A DNA stretch of 64,000 nucleotides from Solen grandis. Lineage: Eukaryota > Mollusca > Bivalvia > Adapedonta > Solenidae. The DNA is taken from positions 44,879,237-44,943,236 of the forward strand of contig CM037794.1 of NCBI GenBank assembly GCA_021229015.1, written 5' to 3'. Made by a program: the position numbers and the translations under genes. Below the pieces are notes generated by a model. The model was not told the DNA's origin, made no database searches, and worked only from the letters and a program-made list of their open reading frames with translations. Below are positions 60,484-64,000 of the stretch, one piece after another. Position 1 is the stretch's first letter. Each line of letters begins with the position of its first letter.

Positions 60484-61600
60484 CTTAACACACAGCCGTA
60501 TAATGATAGCGCTCAGACACTGAAACAAACATGCATAAAACAGTTGTGCTCCGTAAAGACACTGATATACGTTGTCAAAGCAACGCACATTCACACTACA
60601 GTAAAATTGCTATACCAAAGAAATGATGCTGATTTTGATGGAAGTTCCAAGTCTTGGTGTGAAATAACAGAGGGGAATATTCTCGGTAATCGAGTCTAAC
60701 CATTATCCGAACACTTTAACAACAATCCTCGGAATAAAGCAATTTCTGCAGAAACATCGTAAAAGGAATCTCATAATTTAGCAATGTTTGAATAGCATGT
60801 TAGTTTCATAACAACTTTATTTATGGACACTAACTGGTCATCTTTATTTATTGTGTTATCACAGACTGTCCACGGACCTTACACACTTCTGTTGATTTAA
60901 TCATTTTATTTCATAACCGGTTACAAATAAATGAAAATAAAAATAAAATTGGATTTTTTTTTATTCTTTTCCATTTCATCCATTTATTTTCTGAAATTCA
61001 CTTCTAGGTAAATCAATGTCAAATAATGCATCAATAAAAGACAGTAGAATACCTCACGTTGTCCGGGTAACCAAGTATCAAATTCTACGCTTTGCCATCA
61101 TTAAAAATTATACTCGGGAATGAACATGTATACAGTACAATTATTTTTGATATACAATGTGGTTCAGTAGTAACATATATAATTATATGACTGCTGATCC
61201 GAAAGTCAGGTTCGAATTCCGTAGTTATCTACCTCTGAAAGTGAGTTGTTGTTTTTTTGCTCTTTTCTGTCATTTTCAAGGGTAGATAACTTAAAATCAA
61301 CAATCGCTATTTTTTATTTAAAAAGTAAAGAAATCTGATGCATAGAATTTCTAAAAAATCTTTACGCAGTGACAAGAAATATAATCAAATATCGAGTTGA
61401 AATTAAATTGTTATTCTCTATAATCATGCAAATTTTAACAAACTTCTCTCCGCTAGTTTTGATTTTCCTTCTTTGGCTATATAGTTAACTGTTATTATGA
61501 AATACGCCTTTAAGTGAATATATGATTTACAGTAGTGGGCACTAACAAGCAGTTTTGTCCTGTTAAGATAACTAAGAGGTTAAGTTTTCTACTTGCCGGA
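60484..61600. other. Intergenic, nothing recognised
   Basis: AT-rich sequence between GHDC and the 27-bp minisatellite. No exon, tRNA or clear repeat was found. Confidence 0.5.
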
Positions 61601-61612
61601 TACTAACTGAAT

Positions 61613-62048
61613 ATGCTTCTGGGTAAAACCACATACAAGGGGCTTCTGGGTAAAACCACCTACAAGGGGCTTCTGGGTAGAACCATCTACAAATGGCTTC
61701 TAGGTAAAATCACCTACAAGTGGCTTCTAGGTAAAACCATCTACAAGTGGCTTCTAGGTAAAACCACCTACAAGGGGCTCCTGGGTAAAACCACCTACAA
61801 GGGGATTCTAGGTAAAACCACCTACAAGTGGCTTCTAGGTAAAACCACTTACAAGTGGCTTCTAGGTAAAACCACCTACAAGGGGCTTCTAGGTAAAACC
61901 ACCTACAAGGGGCTTCTAGGTAAAACCACCTACAAGTGGCTTCTAGGTAAAACCACCTACAAGTGTCTTCTAGGTAAAACCACCTACAAGGGGCTTCTGG
62001 GTAAAACCACCTACAAGGGGATTCTAGGTAAAACCAACCACCTACACA
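61613..62048 (+). repeat. 27-bp minisatellite with an open frame
   Basis: About 16 units of CTTCTAGGTAAAACCACCTA plus CAAGGGG. The unit is nine codons, so a frame of 157 codons (LLGKTTYKG repeated) stays open from ATG 61613 to the stop at 62084-62086. Variation falls on GGG/TGG/TGT, ACC/ATC and CTT/ATT, mostly changing the residue, with no sign of protein-level constraint. I treat it as non-coding; see findings. Confidence 0.85.
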
Positions 62049-62390
62049 TCACATTCGACCACGGATGTCACTATATGAAAACTTAAAAAAAATATTCCCT
62101 GGTATAATTTTATTAAATTATATCAGATAATACCAAAATTACCATCTGTGTGTGTGCTGTGTGTGTGGTGTGTGTGTGTTGTCTTTAATATTGGGTGGAT
62201 TTCCATGTGTATCGTTTCTCAGTCATTATCGCTGCTTTTAAACATGCTGTCATACCAAACAATCACGGAATTGTTCGTGAAATAAAAAAAAAAGAATATA
62301 TTCGTGCGAATGTTAAGATAATGTCAGAATCAAAATGCATTGCACATAACAGAACTGGTTCCCAGCATGCATTAAGTGGAGGTTACTCTA

Positions 62391-63250
62391 TCAATTGTCC
62401 ACGTGGTACATGCTATCTCCCTTAGAGCCCATGTACCCGCCCCATGCCTGTTTTTCTGGAGAGAGGAACTTCAGATCGGTGATTCTGTTTTCGTTTTTGA
62501 GCCAGGCCATTCTGTCGTGAATGGTCACGTTGATGTCAGTGTATTGTTCCATCTGCAGTGCGTCTTCAAGGCTTATCTTATAGATATCCGTGTTGAATTT
62601 CATTTTTACGAATCTGAAATAACGCAGATAAATTGTCGTTTTTACAAGGAAAAAAAGGTTGTTTAAACACATGCCAAAAAAGAGAACTATGAAACATTCA
62701 ACTGAATGTTGATTTGTAGTTTTCTCACATTTTGGTGATTTTTTTCAATCCATTCTAATAGATATACTCTGTTTTACTCATCTACTTAATTACTTTTATA
62801 TTTTATAACTGGTCAATCAATCAATAGATTTTTGTATGTATTGTCAAATTCAAATCAGCAGATTTATTTATATGTATTATGTAGTGTCGCCATGTTACGT
62901 CATGTACTGTTTATGTATGATGTATACTGTCACCTGGGCCTAAGGCATATTGACTAATGAAATAAACCTTCTTTCTTTCTTTCTTACTGGTTAATGGAAC
63001 TTATCGTAAATAATTTTGGAGTTCTTTTTCAATTTTCTAAATATGCTAAAATATTGTCTATATTTCTCATTATCATTATGAGTTTTAATAAGAAGCCGCC
63101 TTGCCATAGGCATTTCAAAGTGACTAGAGTAGTACTTCAATCACAATAAAACAACACCCTACCTGGCATATTGGTCACGTAGAACACCGACGGATACTAA
63201 ATTGATGATGACGTCAAGCTTGCCGTCACCATCAACATCACCGATTGCAC
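62391..63250 (-). CDS. FG-GAP/VCBS-repeat protein, last two exons
   Basis: Two exons, 63250-63163 and 62613-62391, join in phase (AG|A, Arg) and end at TGA 62393-62391. The first carries a calcium-binding loop, GDVDGDGKLDVI, typical of FG-GAP/VCBS repeats of beta-propellers (integrin alpha, ITFG, CRTAC-type proteins). The second, 74 residues, is a terminal segment with a Trp/Lys-rich part and the end WGGYMGSKGDSMYHVDN. The first exon starts with a split Gly codon, so more exons lie right of the window. The minus-strand poly(A) signal AATAAA is at 62114-62109. Such proteins are usually extracellular or membrane-bound; I cannot name the gene. Confidence 0.8.
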
Positions 63251-64000
63251 CTGAAAATGGTATGTTGTAAATTAGAATTGTTTCGGCGCTGCAAGAAATT
63301 GCTAAATATTTATTTACATAAATTGCAACTATTCGAATGATTTCTGAATTCAAGAAACTTCTTCTTCCTCATCTTCTTCTGCTTAATTATTTTAATCAAA
63401 ACATGCATTGATATTTACCTGCAGCAGAGAAAAAGCTTACCGCTATATTGTATTTACTTTCATATGGTTTAAAACTAGGTAATCCTTAACACATACATTC
63501 CAATTTTATATGTTTAAGTCAAGTCAGTTTTTCATCTTGAATATATGGACTTCCCATGCGTGAAATTGTGTAAGCCGTTTTGTTGTTTTTTTTAAATCGG
63601 TTTCAAATTCCATCCCCCTCTCAAAAAAGAACCATGTATCCGCGCCTGCACAAGACCGGTATTTTAAATTTAATTAAATTTTATCACAAATTATGGACAT
63701 TCTACCTTCAGTTAAATGATTTCCTTAATCCCCCAATGAAGAATGGATCTCGTGGTTCAATGCAAAAGGTCAAAACACAATGGCCAGTTAAAGACGAGTT
63801 TTCATATGCAATTATATCAGGATACCAAATATTTATGGCGGACTGTCATTGGTTGCAAGGCTTTTTTTAAATATTAGGATGATCTCTTACTGAGAGATAC
63901 TAGTTTCAGGTGCACTTCACACACACACACACACACAAACACACAGAGTCTTGTATTACTATAAGAATATTTCATATTGAGGCCATATTACATGGGAGTT
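63251..64000. other. Intron of the FG-GAP gene, nothing else recognised
   Basis: No second FG-GAP exon is visible up to the window edge. A plus-strand open frame at 63580-63870 has no known relative. A CA microsatellite lies at 63919-63945. Confidence 0.5.

Overview
This is nuclear DNA of an animal, most likely a heterodont bivalve mollusc. The protein-coding genes are split by GT-AG introns. The non-coding DNA is AT-rich and full of repeats of types I associate with bivalve genomes: tRNA-headed SINEs, fold-back elements, and tandem-repeat elements that begin and end in hairpins. The species call is an inference from the genes and repeats, not from a database match.

Five transcription units can be supported. 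(1) Minus strand, 227-12540: TSG101, the ESCRT-I subunit. Ten coding exons give 403 residues in perfect phase; only the short last exon lies beyond the left edge. (2) Plus strand, 13926-25750: a multi-SPRY-domain protein, twelve coding exons in phase, with its 3' end not found. It is divergent from TSG101, and the two share a start region of about 1 kb. (3) Plus strand, 27325-30473: a membrane protein with one visible LDL-receptor class A module, a transmembrane helix and a PPxY-bearing tail, closely resembling LDLRAD3. Between (2) and (3) lies a run of 100 N (26201-26300). The exon phases would allow the two to be joined into one 1001-residue frame, but I judge them to be two genes with exons lost in the gap. 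(4) Plus strand, 48479-59499: GHDC, an animal GH3-domain protein, seven exons, 629 residues, complete. (5) Minus strand, 62391-63250: the last two exons of an FG-GAP/VCBS repeat protein that continues past the right edge.

The stretch 32.7-48.4 kb holds no recognisable gene. It is a mosaic of SINEs, inverted-repeat elements, a 1.4 kb tandem duplication and simple repeats. GHDC introns 1 and 2 carry a 2.6 kb minisatellite, a LINE reverse-transcriptase relic and a 0.9 kb fold-back element.

The most useful observations are: the SPRY/LDLRAD3 junction with an assembly gap where the next SPRY exon should be; a 121-nt exon present twice in the SPRY gene; a four-times repeated peptide motif in the LDLRAD3-like tail; a set of unrelated-looking repeat families that share one architecture (hairpin ends around a 145-168 bp tandem core); an inverted repeat that brackets the TSG101/SPRY promoter; and a TATA-type promoter-like block inside GHDC intron 2. 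No operon, CRISPR array or prokaryote-style system is present.
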